DNA of 38,848 nucleotides from DHVE2 group archaeon (GCA_015521465.1 WAOD01000091.1:1-38848), one strand, 5' to 3'; positions 1-8,986 are shown, numbered from the stretch's first letter. Made by a program: numbers and translations. The notes: generated by a model not told the origin, from the letters alone.

Positions 1-205
1 ACCCTCTGTACCTTATCCATATATTCCATAATCTGGAGCGTGTTTTCTATGTTCCCAAATACTGCGCCAGCACTATCGGCATGATGTGCTGGTGTATCGT
101 GTGATCCTTCCTTGAATATTTGCTCCAGTAAAGTGGAATTTTTGCTCTTTTCATTGCTTTTAGCCCCATCTTCACAATCTTGTATATCTCTAATTTACGA
201 CTCAT
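1..205 (-). pseudogene. Transposase N-terminal fragment, frameshifted
   Basis: Read on the minus strand from the ATG at 205, the peptide starts MSRKLEIYKIVKMGLKAMKR and continues through a KYSRKDHTIHQH segment, typical of the N-terminus of IS4/IS5-group transposases in archaea. It stops near base 50, but another frame carries on with FGNIENTLQIMEYMDKVQR, which fits the expected continuation. A one-base frameshift therefore disrupts the gene. The start matches MSRKLKICKIV at 27067. The relic is non-functional and runs out of the window. Confidence 0.7.
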
Positions 206-254
206 CCATCATTAATCTTCTCTATTTTATTTTTTATATGGTTGCAACTTACCC
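1..254 (-). mobile_element. Decayed IS end (IS4/IS5-like DDE element), truncated by window edge
   Basis: The outer end is at 240-254, where the plus strand reads GGTTGCAACTTACCC. It closely matches the end of the second copy at 27100-27116 (GGGATTGCAACTTGCCC). The roughly 110 bp inside both ends also align well, including the transposase N-terminus. The element continues beyond base 1, so its other end and any target duplication cannot be seen. Family placement rests on the fuller relic at 26403-27116. Confidence 0.75.
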
Positions 255-264
255 ATTTTAAAGT

Positions 265-305
265 AAACTTTAAGTACAAACAAATTCATTTAGTTAACAG
301 GTGAT
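265..305 (+). promoter_or_regulatory. Promoter and SD for the giant surface protein
   Basis: An A/T-rich TATA-like element (AAACTTTAAGTA, 265-276) would place transcription start near 296. An SD-like GGTGAT (300-305) sits four bases before the ATG at 310. The in-frame GTG at 301 lies inside this SD, which is why the ATG is preferred. Confidence 0.45.
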
Positions 306-309
306 TGCT

Positions 310-3300
310 ATGAGGAATGATAATTACAAATATGGAAAGAATGAGGGACCTAGAAAAATTGCTAAAATACTGCTGATGTACGGCATTGTTTTTTCTTTGC
401 TCTTGATGCCAATGGGGATGGTGCACGGGGCAACTACAGCGATATCTCTTTCTAAGTATAGCGGGTCTCCTGGAACAAACATATGGATTAATGGAACAGG
501 GTTCTCGGCAAACTCTAATGTGGATATATACTGGGATAATTCGTATCAGGACACAACAACCACCGATGCAAATGGTAATTTTAGCTATCAATATACCATA
601 CCCTCATCAACTGCTGGGGCACATACCATATATGTAACTGATGGCTCTAACAGTGCCTCTGCAACCTTCACAGTGGTTCCTGCTATAACCTTATCCACGA
701 ACAACGGCTATGTTGGCACAACAGTTACGGTGAATGGTGAGGGATTTTCAGGTAATGTACGAGTTTATCTATTCTGGGATTCAACATATCTTGGTAGAAC
801 CACTACAAATAATAATGGGGAATTTACATTCACATTCAATACACCTGCCAGCCCCTATGGGTTGCACTCAGTAAAAGCGATAGATACGGATAACAATCAA
901 GCCACTGTGTCTTTCCTTATTTTAAGTCATATAACTCTATATAGTTCTTCAGGTTATTATGGCAAACAAATATATTATAATTGCACAGGGTACTCAGCAA
1001 CCGCGAGATTATCAATAATCTGGGACTACGGAACTACCGATACCATTATATTAGACACAGTAACTACGGATTCAACAGGATCATACAGTGGGGCTTTCCG
1101 TGTTCCTGAGGCAACATATGGAACACATAATGTAACTGGAATAGATGAATATTCCCACTCTGATACAACCGCCTTCTTTGTTACTCCCAAAGTTGAAATA
1201 TATCCCGGCTCAGGTATAGTAGGTAGCAAGGTTTATGTTATAGGATACGGTTTCTCTGGAAATACCATAGTCAATATAAGTTGGAGCTCTGGTGCTATTC
1301 TCAATAGCACAACTTCAAATCAATTAGGATCTTTTTATGCAAACATAACCATACCCTATGCAACTGCGGGTAACCATTTAATAACCGCTAACGATACAAA
1401 TTCTGTGGAGAGTTCAGCAGTATTTAACGTAGTCCCCAATATTAAGATATCTCCCAACTGTGGATTACCTGGAGATACTGGCATAGTTACAGCTACGGGA
1501 TTTTCAGGCTCAGCGAATATAGATGTATACTGGGATTTTGGACTTTCTACAGAAACTGTTTTATCCACAGGGACCACTAACACCACTGGAACATACACAG
1601 CCAGCGTGACTATTCCCAGCGGCTCTAACACAACGCATACCATTGCAGGAGTAGATGCAAATAATTACATAGCGCAAACATACTATTATCTCGGGCCACA
1701 TATCTATATATCCCCTAACAGCGGATTTGTAGGTACAAACGTGATGATAAATGGCACTTCATTTTCCCCTAACACATCCGTTACTATTTATTGGGATGGA
1801 ACCATAATCACTACAACAAACACTAACACAACGGGATATTTCAGCACGATCTTCTCGGTACCACACTCTGTTTACGGGTATCACACCGTTACTGCGGTTG
1901 ACGCTAACGGAAGCTCTGCAAGTGCTAATTATCGGGTCTTAGCTCACATTATCATCTCTAAGAATAGTGGGTATGTATTTGACAACATAACTGTGCAGGG
2001 GAATGGTTTCAGCGGAGATTCTGCAGTTTACATATATTGGGACAGCGTCGATACTCAAAGAAGCATGCTAACCAACTCCGTAGGCGATTTCACACTTACT
2101 TTCCAGATTCCAGAGGGTACAGCGGGTATTCACACAATCTATGGAGAAGATACAAACGATATCAAATCAGACATCAGAGATTTCCAAATTTATCCAATGG
2201 CAAGGCTTATCCCCAACTATGGTGAAATAGGAACCTCATACAAGATATATTGCTATGGTTTTGGTTCCTCTGTTACCCTTAATATGCTCTGGGACGGAGT
2301 TTCTGAATCATACTATTCAACTACCAATTCCATTGGAAGCGGAGTCATAAATGCAATTGTACCAAACTCTACCGCGGGTCCACATACTATAGTTGTGTAT
2401 GATTCATTGCTTAACAAAGCAGCACCAGTTAATTTCACGGTAATTCCGCCAGACACTCCAATAGCGTATGCTCCTGAAGGGTATGTCAACTCGACTACGG
2501 TAACTCTCCACTGGTCATCGGTTAACAACACTGCGAGTTATACAATTGAGTACAGTACATCTCAAAATTTCACGAACCCCATCATCGTAAATAGCACTAC
2601 CAATTCGTATACACTTACTGGGCTTTACGATGGAACAACATACTATTGGCGAGTCCAGGCAGTGGACATTAATGGAAATGCGGGTGATTATTCAAACGTG
2701 ATGTCTTTTACAATAGACGCAACTCCTCCAGTATCTACAGCCCATGTGAATGAAAAATACAGCAGTAGTACCCATATATTAGTATATTATAATGCAAGCG
2801 ACTCAGGAAGCGGTGTAGGGAAGGTTGAATTATATTACAGTTACAACAATAGTGAGTTTCAAGAATACTCTGTTACTAACATAGCTTCTGGAGTATTTGA
2901 TTTCTATGCAATGCATGGGGATGGTAACTATTCTTTCTATACCATAGCTTATGACAATGCTGGAAATGTTCAGAGATCTCACACAATTTGCTCTGTTGTA
3001 GTGGATACAACACCACCTACTTCATATCTCTCCAGTTTACCCAAGTACACTCAATCACATACTATAAATCTGCATTTTAATGCTTCAGACGTTGGTACGG
3101 GCGTATCATACGTTGAGATTTACTGGAGCACCGATGGATCAGCATGGAATTTCTATGGATCCTTCAATACGTCATCAGTAGTATTTTTGGCACCTCACGA
3201 TGGCGTTTATTACTTCAAGTCAGTGGCCGTTGACGCAGCAGGGAACGTTCAGATGAATGAATCAGTAATTGTATCTACTACTGTTGATACAACTCCTCCC

Positions 3301-4605
3301 GTATCTAATATATTCATATCAGGTACTCTTAGAGCAAATGGATGGTACGTATCTCCAGCGCACATATCTTTAAAAGCTACAGATATTACTACCGGCGTTA
3401 GAGAGATATATTACAGTATCAACGGCGGTAACTATGTTGAGTTCAATAACCCAATAATACTAAGTACAGATGGAGTGTATAACATATCATACTACGCTGT
3501 AGACTTTGCAGGGAACTCTGAAACTCCAAATCATATTGTGGTTAAAGTTGATAGAACTGCACCATCTCTTGCCATTATGACCCCCACGCATAAAGAGGTA
3601 CTAACAGGAGAAGCTACGATAATGGTGAAGGCAAATGACACCTATATGTTGGGTGTTTACTATAGAATCGATAATGGCCCATGGACACCTATCACTAACA
3701 CCGGAAGCGTTTGGAAATCTATATTTAACACAGAGACATACTCCGATGGCGAACATGTAATACATGTTATGGCTATTGATGATGCTGGCAATCACAAGTA
3801 TTCCAATGTTACGGTAATTATAGACAACAAAAATCCATCAATTGTAAATATATCTATACCTAAGGGCATAGTTTCTGGTAGCATTTCAGTCTCCGTAGAA
3901 GTAAACGATTATATTGGTGTCAAAAGTGTGATTTGTAAGCTAAGTACCAATGGATTTAACAAAACATATACCATGTACAGAACATCATCTGGTATTTATG
4001 CCGTTCTACTAAACACCACTGAGCTAAGAGATGGTTCTTACACCATAACAATTACCGCCGAGAATTACGGGGGAAAGACCACCGTGGTTACCTCTCAGTT
4101 CACCGTTGACAATACACCCCCAGAAGTAAAGTATACAGGGAGTAACGTATTAAGCGGAATTGCAACACTAACATTTAATGTGAAAGATGACACCACTGGC
4201 GTTAAAAGCGCATGGATATCTATTGACAATGGCAATTGGATTAATGTTCCAGTTAAAAACGGACTAATAAAATACAGATGGAACACCATCTTACAAGATA
4301 ATGGTGTGCACAAAGTTCGAGTTAAAATAATGGACAACGCAGGTAACGAAGAGACCTTTGAGAAAGATGTGACAGTGAACAACCTAAATTTAATGCCTAT
4401 AGTTTACACGGTGATTCTAATAGTACTAATGATAGGTATCCTATTTCTACTCAGAAAGGATAAAAAGCAGGAAAAACCTAATAAAGAAGAACCAAAAAAA
4501 GAAAAGACTGAAGACATGAGTCTTCCAGAATCTAATGAAAATCCAAATAGAGAAGACAACGTAGATCTTTCAGATTTGGAGGTGGGGGGTGATCTAAATG
4601 TATAA
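310..4605 (+). CDS. Giant anchored surface protein with Ig/IPT-like and FnIII repeats
   Basis: A 1431-residue secreted protein. Lys-rich N-terminus and hydrophobic core at about residues 17-40 end in VHGA, a probable signal peptide cleaved after Ala41. Eight repeats of 82-87 residues follow (beginning near bases 439, 684, 928, 1189, 1438, 1699, 1945 and 2197), each with a conserved Gly, a G-F-S turn and usually an aromatic-W-D motif, as in IPT/TIG-like Ig folds. Then comes one fibronectin-III-like domain (about 2452-2715, ending YYWRVQAVD) and six Ig-like repeats starting at TPP-like linkers and containing D-x-AGN. A membrane helix (about 4391-4455) and a charged Lys/Glu tail anchor it in the membrane with the repeats outside. 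Very rich in Thr, Ser, Asn and Tyr, with many N-x-S/T sequons, as in glycosylated S-layer or adhesin proteins. The specific ligand is unknown. Overlaps the next gene by 8 bases. Confidence 0.85.
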   Translation: MRNDNYKYGKNEGPRKIAKILLMYGIVFSLLLMPMGMVHGATTAISLSKYSGSPGTNIWINGTGFSANSNVDIYWDNSYQDTTTTDANGNFSYQYTIPSSTAGAHTIYVTDGSNSASATFTVVPAITLSTNNGYVGTTVTVNGEGFSGNVRVYLFWDSTYLGRTTTNNNGEFTFTFNTPASPYGLHSVKAIDTDNNQATVSFLILSHITLYSSSGYYGKQIYYNCTGYSATARLSIIWDYGTTDTIILDTVTTDSTGSYSGAFRVPEATYGTHNVTGIDEYSHSDTTAFFVTPKVEIYPGSGIVGSKVYVIGYGFSGNTIVNISWSSGAILNSTTSNQLGSFYANITIPYATAGNHLITANDTNSVESSAVFNVVPNIKISPNCGLPGDTGIVTATGFSGSANIDVYWDFGLSTETVLSTGTTNTTGTYTASVTIPSGSNTTHTIAGVDANNYIAQTYYYLGPHIYISPNSGFVGTNVMINGTSFSPNTSVTIYWDGTIITTTNTNTTGYFSTIFSVPHSVYGYHTVTAVDANGSSASANYRVLAHIIISKNSGYVFDNITVQGNGFSGDSAVYIYWDSVDTQRSMLTNSVGDFTLTFQIPEGTAGIHTIYGEDTNDIKSDIRDFQIYPMARLIPNYGEIGTSYKIYCYGFGSSVTLNMLWDGVSESYYSTTNSIGSGVINAIVPNSTAGPHTIVVYDSLLNKAAPVNFTVIPPDTPIAYAPEGYVNSTTVTLHWSSVNNTASYTIEYSTSQNFTNPIIVNSTTNSYTLTGLYDGTTYYWRVQAVDINGNAGDYSNVMSFTIDATPPVSTAHVNEKYSSSTHILVYYNASDSGSGVGKVELYYSYNNSEFQEYSVTNIASGVFDFYAMHGDGNYSFYTIAYDNAGNVQRSHTICSVVVDTTPPTSYLSSLPKYTQSHTINLHFNASDVGTGVSYVEIYWSTDGSAWNFYGSFNTSSVVFLAPHDGVYYFKSVAVDAAGNVQMNESVIVSTTVDTTPPVSNIFISGTLRANGWYVSPAHISLKATDITTGVREIYYSINGGNYVEFNNPIILSTDGVYNISYYAVDFAGNSETPNHIVVKVDRTAPSLAIMTPTHKEVLTGEATIMVKANDTYMLGVYYRIDNGPWTPITNTGSVWKSIFNTETYSDGEHVIHVMAIDDAGNHKYSNVTVIIDNKNPSIVNISIPKGIVSGSISVSVEVNDYIGVKSVICKLSTNGFNKTYTMYRTSSGIYAVLLNTTELRDGSYTITITAENYGGKTTVVTSQFTVDNTPPEVKYTGSNVLSGIATLTFNVKDDTTGVKSAWISIDNGNWINVPVKNGLIKYRWNTILQDNGVHKVRVKIMDNAGNEETFEKDVTVNNLNLMPIVYTVILIVLMIGILFLLRKDKKQEKPNKEEPKKEKTEDMSLPESNENPNREDNVDLSDLEVGGDLNV

Positions 4606-5020
4606 AATCAACACTAGAGAATTTGGAATATTCTTTGGAAACTTGCTGGTATTTGTTAGCATTTTTATGCCTTGGTACAGCGTAAACCACTATGGAAATA
4701 TCGTAAGTTATACCGGAATAGAGATGGCATCCAGCTTGACGGAACTGAGTATTCTCTACCTCCTACCACTTTTAAGCGGTGTGCTAATGAGCTATGTAGC
4801 AATGAATTGGATAGGAGAGAAGCATCAAAATTCTGGAAAGTATCTTTGGATAACAGGAGTAGCAGTTGCAGTGGCGATCGTAGCAATAGTGTTTGTTTCG
4901 TTAATCATATACCCTGTAGGTATACCTTTATACGCTCTGAACGGGTTAAGTATAGGGGGATATGCAGCGATTACTGGTGCCCTAATGTCTCTATTTTTCA
5001 TAGTCTATCCCTCTTCTTAA
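4598..5020 (+). CDS. Small four-helix membrane protein
   Basis: 140 residues with four hydrophobic segments at about residues 9-29, 50-72, 83-110 and 117-140. No catalytic motif or known family recognised. The start overlaps the end of the giant surface-protein gene by 8 bases, and an SD-rich stretch (GGAGGTGGGGGGTGAT, 4578-4593) lies just upstream, so the two are translated from one mRNA. The context suggests a role in export, assembly or anchoring of the surface protein, but that is inference only. Confidence 0.7.
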   Translation: MYKINTREFGIFFGNLLVFVSIFMPWYSVNHYGNIVSYTGIEMASSLTELSILYLLPLLSGVLMSYVAMNWIGEKHQNSGKYLWITGVAVAVAIVAIVFVSLIIYPVGIPLYALNGLSIGGYAAITGALMSLFFIVYPSS

Positions 5021-5037
5021 TTTTTTAAAGCAGATCT
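5021..5037 (+). terminator. T-rich terminator after the surface-protein operon
   Basis: A T-tract (TTTTTT) follows the TAA stop at once, as in archaeal intrinsic termination. No hairpin is needed. Confidence 0.4.
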
Positions 5038-5060
5038 TTTCCACGTTCTATCCTGACACG

Positions 5061-5068
5061 TTTATATG
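5061..5068 (+). promoter_or_regulatory. TATA box of the isochorismatase-like gene
   Basis: TTTATATG is centred about 26 bases before the ATG at 5090, pointing to a leaderless transcript. It argues against the in-frame ATG at 5066, which lies within the box. Confidence 0.6.
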
Positions 5069-5089
5069 GATCTACATCAATCACCCTGC

Positions 5090-5719
5090 ATGCGCAAGGA
5101 AGCATATCTCATGCAGGAGTTCATCGCCGAGATGGAGAGGAAGTATTTCAGGGAGAGAAAGATGGAGAAAATTCGCGGGGAGTTGGCGATTTTGGGGGTG
5201 GACATGCAGCGCCATTTCCTCAAACCCGAGGGGGTTGCGTATCTCCCTTCATCGCGGGAATTTTTAGAAGGGGTAATGAGTTTTTACGCATTCGCAAAAG
5301 AATCGGGGATAAAAATAATTCTCACAAGGCACTGCCACGCGGGGAACAATCTGGCGAGGTGGTGGGGCGACGAGATGATTTGTGATGATAAATCCACGGA
5401 AATAGTGGACGAGATAAAAAAATTCGGAGACGAGATCATTGAGAAAAGCACCTACAGCGCGTTCATGGGGACCAATTTGGAAGAGAAATTGAGAGAAGAG
5501 GGGATAGGGGGAATAATAATAACTGGAGTTATGACGCACCTGTGCTGCGAAACAACCGCGCGAGATGCTTTCAATCGGGGATTCGATGTAATATTCCCCA
5601 TCGACGGAACATTGACCCAAAATGAGGAATTGCATGAATGCTCTCTCAGGGCGATCTCGCATGGGTTCGGAGTCGCGCCTACGCTAAGTTATCTTCTGAA
5701 ATATCTGCGGAAAATATAA
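5090..5719 (+). CDS. Isochorismatase-family cysteine hydrolase (nicotinamidase-like)
   Basis: 209 residues from the ATG at 5090, chosen because a TATA box lies 25 bases upstream; the ATG at 5111 is the alternative. The cysteine-hydrolase triad is visible: Asp38 in GVDMQ, Lys119 in IIEKSTYSAF and Cys152 in TGVMTHLCCETTARDA, the last preceded by the usual cis-peptide region. Family members hydrolyse nicotinamide, isochorismate, N-carbamoyl amides or similar small amides. The metal-site histidines of classical nicotinamidases are not clearly in place: an RHCHAGNN segment stands in the region, so the substrate cannot be assigned. Cytosolic. A broken surface-protein gene lies downstream. Confidence 0.85.
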   Translation: MRKEAYLMQEFIAEMERKYFRERKMEKIRGELAILGVDMQRHFLKPEGVAYLPSSREFLEGVMSFYAFAKESGIKIILTRHCHAGNNLARWWGDEMICDDKSTEIVDEIKKFGDEIIEKSTYSAFMGTNLEEKLREEGIGGIIITGVMTHLCCETTARDAFNRGFDVIFPIDGTLTQNEELHECSLRAISHGFGVAPTLSYLLKYLRKI

Positions 5720-5738
5720 ATATCTAAATTTTGTATAG

Positions 5739-6328
5739 AATCGCGTTGAAAACGCCAACCACGGAGGAGAAAAAATTAGTACACCTGAGCAGGTTCCCTC
5801 ACGGTGCACAGCAACAATATCTGAGAACAGAATATACAGAAACAGCAACTATGGTATATATTTGGATTATTACAATCCTTCGTTGGGTGCTACGATTGTG
5901 AATAACTACGTGTTCGGAAATGATATAGGAATATACGCAGAAAGCAGCCATAAGACCACGATTGAATACAACGGAATCTCGTACAACTCGCACTACGGAA
6001 TAGAGCTAAAATCCACCTCTAGATTGCATATTTGCACATCTACGGAAATAAAATTATTTACAACAACGGCACATTTGGTTATTACGATCCAGCGAAGAGA
6101 CAGGCGTACGACGACGCTTCCGCAAAATACGTAAACCTGTGGAACTCTTCCACGGAAGGAAATTACTGGAGCGATTACGGTGGCTCTGGCACATATGCGA
6201 TAGACGGCGGCAGCTCTGTGGACGAGCATCCCAACGACTGCGCAACGGTGCCGGAATTCAGCGCGGAAATTATGATTGCGGTCATCATCACACTGGGCGC
6301 AGTGATGCTCCTGAGAAGGAAACACTAA
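5739..6328 (+). pseudogene. Broken beta-helix (NosD-like) surface protein with VPEF C-terminal signal
   Basis: One frame (5739 to about 6030) reads beta-helix rungs such as ENRIYRNSNYGIYL and NNYVFGNDIGIYAES. It then runs into a shift near 6015-6030, after which another frame continues LHIYGNKIIYNNG, NLWNSSTEGNYWSDYGG, YAIDGGSSVDEHP, VPEF and a final hydrophobic segment ending RRKH. No signal peptide or start remains, so the gene lacks its 5' part and is frameshifted. Its C-terminal layout (NYW near the end, VPEF, membrane helix, basic tail) matches the intact protein at 10783-13338. It is a relic of the same surface-protein class. Confidence 0.75.
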
Positions 6329-6331
6329 CTC

Positions 6332-6350
6332 TTTTTATTTTATTTTAAAA
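6332..6350 (+). promoter_or_regulatory. TATA-like promoter of the flavoprotein gene
   Basis: An AT-rich element (TTTATTTTATTTTAAAATA) is centred 25-30 bases before the ATG at 6374, consistent with a leaderless start. The T-rich part could also terminate any transcript of the upstream relic. Confidence 0.4.
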
Positions 6351-6373
6351 TACTTGCTTTTCATTTCCGTGTT

Positions 6374-7174
6374 ATGCTCGTTGCTCCCGTTGGCATAATC
6401 GGCGCCGGGCCCGCCGGGGTGAGCGCGGCGGTGCAGCTGAAAAGGTACAAGATAAACTCGGTGCTCTTTGAGAAGAGAAAAATAGGGGGATTGATTGAGA
6501 ACGCGCACAGGATTGAGAACACCATGCTATTTTCCAACGGAATCAGCGGAAGAGAATTTGTGAAAATTTTAGAGGAGTACGCGAGAAAATACGATCTCAA
6601 TGTGATTTACGAGGAAGCTAAAAAAATAAAAGCCGGGGAGAGAATAACCATAGAGACAGAAAATGGGGAGTACGAATTTGATTATTTCATAGTTGCCACG
6701 GGCACGCGACCAAGAACTCTGCCCTTTCCAGAGGTAAAGTATCATATTACTGAGATTGAGAAATGCGATAAAATATTGATAATAGGCGGAGGGGATATCG
6801 CATTCGACTACGCCCTAAGCGCAAGCGAAAAATGCAAAGATGTGACGTTAATTTACAGAAGCACGATAAAAGCGTTGCCTGTGTTGGTGGATGAAGTCAT
6901 GGCTAAAGGAATAAAAATCGTTCGGGGAGAAGTGGAAAAAATAGAGAATGGCGTCGCGTACACTTCCGCAGGAATTTTTGAATTTGACGAAGTCTTGGCG
7001 GGAATAGGGCGCATTCCAAACGTTGAAATAGTTGAAGGAATTGCTGATTCTAGGATATTTGTAATAGGCGATGCAAAAAACGGCATATACCGCCAGAGCT
7101 CTCTGGCCATTGCGGATGGGATAAGAACTGCTATGAAGATATGGAGAGTGATAAAATATGGAGATACTGAGTGA
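6374..7174 (+). CDS. Thioredoxin-reductase-like flavoprotein lacking the CxxC
   Basis: 266 residues with the two-dinucleotide-binding layout of the thioredoxin reductase group: FAD motif GIIGAGPAG near the N-terminus, an ATGTRPR segment, NAD(P) motif IIGGGDIAFDYAL in the middle and the C-terminal FAD motif VIGDA. The redox-active CxxC expected just before the NAD(P) fold is absent and the protein is shorter than the usual 310 or so residues, so it cannot be a standard thioredoxin reductase. It more likely passes electrons to another acceptor, as ferredoxin/flavodoxin reductases do. It overlaps the radical SAM gene by 17 bases, suggesting it may feed electrons to that enzyme (inference). Confidence 0.8.
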   Translation: MLVAPVGIIGAGPAGVSAAVQLKRYKINSVLFEKRKIGGLIENAHRIENTMLFSNGISGREFVKILEEYARKYDLNVIYEEAKKIKAGERITIETENGEYEFDYFIVATGTRPRTLPFPEVKYHITEIEKCDKILIIGGGDIAFDYALSASEKCKDVTLIYRSTIKALPVLVDEVMAKGIKIVRGEVEKIENGVAYTSAGIFEFDEVLAGIGRIPNVEIVEGIADSRIFVIGDAKNGIYRQSSLAIADGIRTAMKIWRVIKYGDTE

Positions 7175-8099
7175 AGTGGGCGATGACTCCATCGCGAAGG
7201 TTTACATAGGCCGCACTCACAGAGGGAATATAATTGAGTTCGTTGAATCAATACCCACCAGAAACATAGAGGAGAAATGGGTTCTAATCATCTCATCGCT
7301 AAACGGCTGTCCCGTGGGCTGCAAGATGTGCGACGCGGGGTTCTTTTACAAAGGCAAGTTAGACTACGAGGAGCTAATGGAGCAAATTGAGTATCCAATA
7401 AAGAGAAGATTCGGAGATAAACCAAAGACCAAAAAATTCAAAATTCAGTTTGCGCGCATGGGAGAGCCGAGTTTCAATCCAAACGTGTTAGATGTGATCA
7501 ACGATTTGGGAGACAAGTACGAGAATTTCTTTCCCTCGTTGTCCACGGTGGCACCGATAGGTGTGGATTCCTTCTTCTCAAAATTGTTAAAGATAAAAAA
7601 AGAGAAGTACGCAAAGAGATTCCAGCTCCAGTTCTCGATTCACACAACGAATCAGAGGCAGAGAGATGAGATAATCCCCGTTAAAAAGTGGGATTTTAAG
7701 AAGATTGCAGATTACGGAATGAAATTCTACGATGAAGGCGGACTAAAAATCACTTTGAATTTCGCTCTTGCGCAGGAAAATGAGGCGGATGCAGAAGTGG
7801 TTAGAGAATTTTTCCCGAAGGAGTATTTTCTAATAAAAATCACTCCAATAAATCCAACGGTGAGCTCGGTTAGAAATGGACTGAACAACGATGTTGACGA
7901 GAGAACGGGCATGGCGAAGAAGCACAGGGATTTCATCGATGAGCTGAGAAGAATGGGCTACGATGTAATTATTTCCATAGGTGACACAAGAGAGAATCTG
8001 ATCGGATCAAATTGCGGCATGTTCATACTGAGATTCTTGAAAGATCATCCAGAGATGAGAAATGCATACACATTCGCAAAAGAGCTGGTTATTCAATAA
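7158..8099 (+). CDS. RlmN-like radical SAM protein
   Basis: 313 residues. A CX3CX2C [4Fe-4S] motif (Cys51, Cys55, Cys58 in NGCPVGCKMC) is followed by ARMGEPSFN, which matches the RlmN/Cfr G-E-P signature, then LSTVAPIG, QLQFSIHTTNQRQRDEIIP and a late Cys in IGSNCGMF. That Cys corresponds to the methyl-carrying Cys near the C-terminus of RlmN. RlmN enzymes methylate C2 of adenosine in 23S rRNA and tRNA. The protein is shorter than E. coli RlmN and lacks most of its N-terminal domain, so the substrate may differ. The ATG lies inside the 3' end of the flavoprotein gene (17-base overlap). It converges with htpX and the two ORFs overlap by 7 bases. Confidence 0.75.
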   Translation: MEILSEVGDDSIAKVYIGRTHRGNIIEFVESIPTRNIEEKWVLIISSLNGCPVGCKMCDAGFFYKGKLDYEELMEQIEYPIKRRFGDKPKTKKFKIQFARMGEPSFNPNVLDVINDLGDKYENFFPSLSTVAPIGVDSFFSKLLKIKKEKYAKRFQLQFSIHTTNQRQRDEIIPVKKWDFKKIADYGMKFYDEGGLKITLNFALAQENEADAEVVREFFPKEYFLIKITPINPTVSSVRNGLNNDVDERTGMAKKHRDFIDELRRMGYDVIISIGDTRENLIGSNCGMFILRFLKDHPEMRNAYTFAKELVIQ

Positions 8100-8956
8100 T
8101 TAAACGGAACGCCCATTTCATACGCAATTTTTCGAAGGGCTTCAATTCTCTCCTCTGTAGATGGATGAGTGGAGAAAAGCTTCAACAGGGTAGATCCACG
8201 GAAAGGATTCACAATAAACAGATGCGACGTGCTTGGATTACCCTTCATTGGTCTCCATTCTACGCCCCGCTCTATTTTCATGAGAGCTCTTGCGAGTGCG
8301 CCGGGATTGCGCGTGAGCTTCGCACTTCCCTCGTCCGCTAAATATTCCCGAGTTCTGCTTATTGCCATGCGAATTAGAAACGCGGCAATGGGTGCGAAAA
8401 TCGCCAAAGCTATGAGTGCTATGAGAGAATTGTCATCGTCATCAGAAAATAAAAAGGCGAACCATCGCGCGATGTAAGCCAGATACACGATGGCACTTGC
8501 GATCATGGCTGCAACGGTGCCTATGAGCATGTCCCTATGTTTAATGTGCGTAATTTCATGTCCTAAAACCGCCTCTAATTCTTCTCTGTTGAGCATATTC
8601 AAAATCCCTTCGGTCACTGCGACCACCGCATGCCTCGGGCTTCTACCGGTGGCAAATGCGTTGGGAACTGAAGAGGGTACAATTGCAATTTGAGGCTTTG
8701 GAATTCCTGCCCGATTAGCGAGAGAGGCAACCATTTCATGGAGCCACGGCATATCATGCTCGGAGATTATCCTCGCTCCGTAACTCCTGAGTACGATTCT
8801 GTCCGAGAAAAGGAACGAAATGATATCAAATAGCAAAGACAAAATAAGCATGAAGCCTGCAACGGCAATTCCCCCAATCAGGTATCCTATGCCAATGAGC
8901 AACGCCGCGAGAAAAGATAAAAGCATTATTGTGCGGAGCCACAGTACTGCTCCCAT
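8093..8956 (-). CDS. htpX: HtpX-like M48 membrane metalloprotease
   Basis: 287 residues, close to the usual HtpX length. Two N-terminal membrane segments (about 8-50), zinc motif HEITH at residues 133-137, two more hydrophobic segments (about 146-170 and 178-197), and third zinc ligand Glu204 in REYLADEGSA. HtpX cleaves misfolded membrane proteins on the cytoplasmic side in stress quality control. The start at 8956 has an SD-like GGTG 8-11 bases upstream and follows the thermosome gene by 30 bases. A protease beside a chaperonin makes a protein-quality pair. A T-tract between the two genes may reduce read-through. Confidence 0.9.
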   Translation of the reverse strand: MGAVLWLRTIMLLSFLAALLIGIGYLIGGIAVAGFMLILSLLFDIISFLFSDRIVLRSYGARIISEHDMPWLHEMVASLANRAGIPKPQIAIVPSSVPNAFATGRSPRHAVVAVTEGILNMLNREELEAVLGHEITHIKHRDMLIGTVAAMIASAIVYLAYIARWFAFLFSDDDDNSLIALIALAIFAPIAAFLIRMAISRTREYLADEGSAKLTRNPGALARALMKIERGVEWRPMKGNPSTSHLFIVNPFRGSTLLKLFSTHPSTEERIEALRKIAYEMGVPFNY

Positions 8957-8968
8957 AGAGAAACACCA

Positions 8969-8985
8969 GAAAAAAGGAAAAAGGG
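8969..8985 (-). terminator. T-tract after the thermosome gene
   Basis: On the minus strand CCTTTTTCCTTTTTTCT follows the thermosome stop codon. Such pyrimidine tracts terminate archaeal transcription. It sits between the thermosome gene and htpX, so htpX may be read through only in part. Confidence 0.45.
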
Positions 8986-8986
8986 T

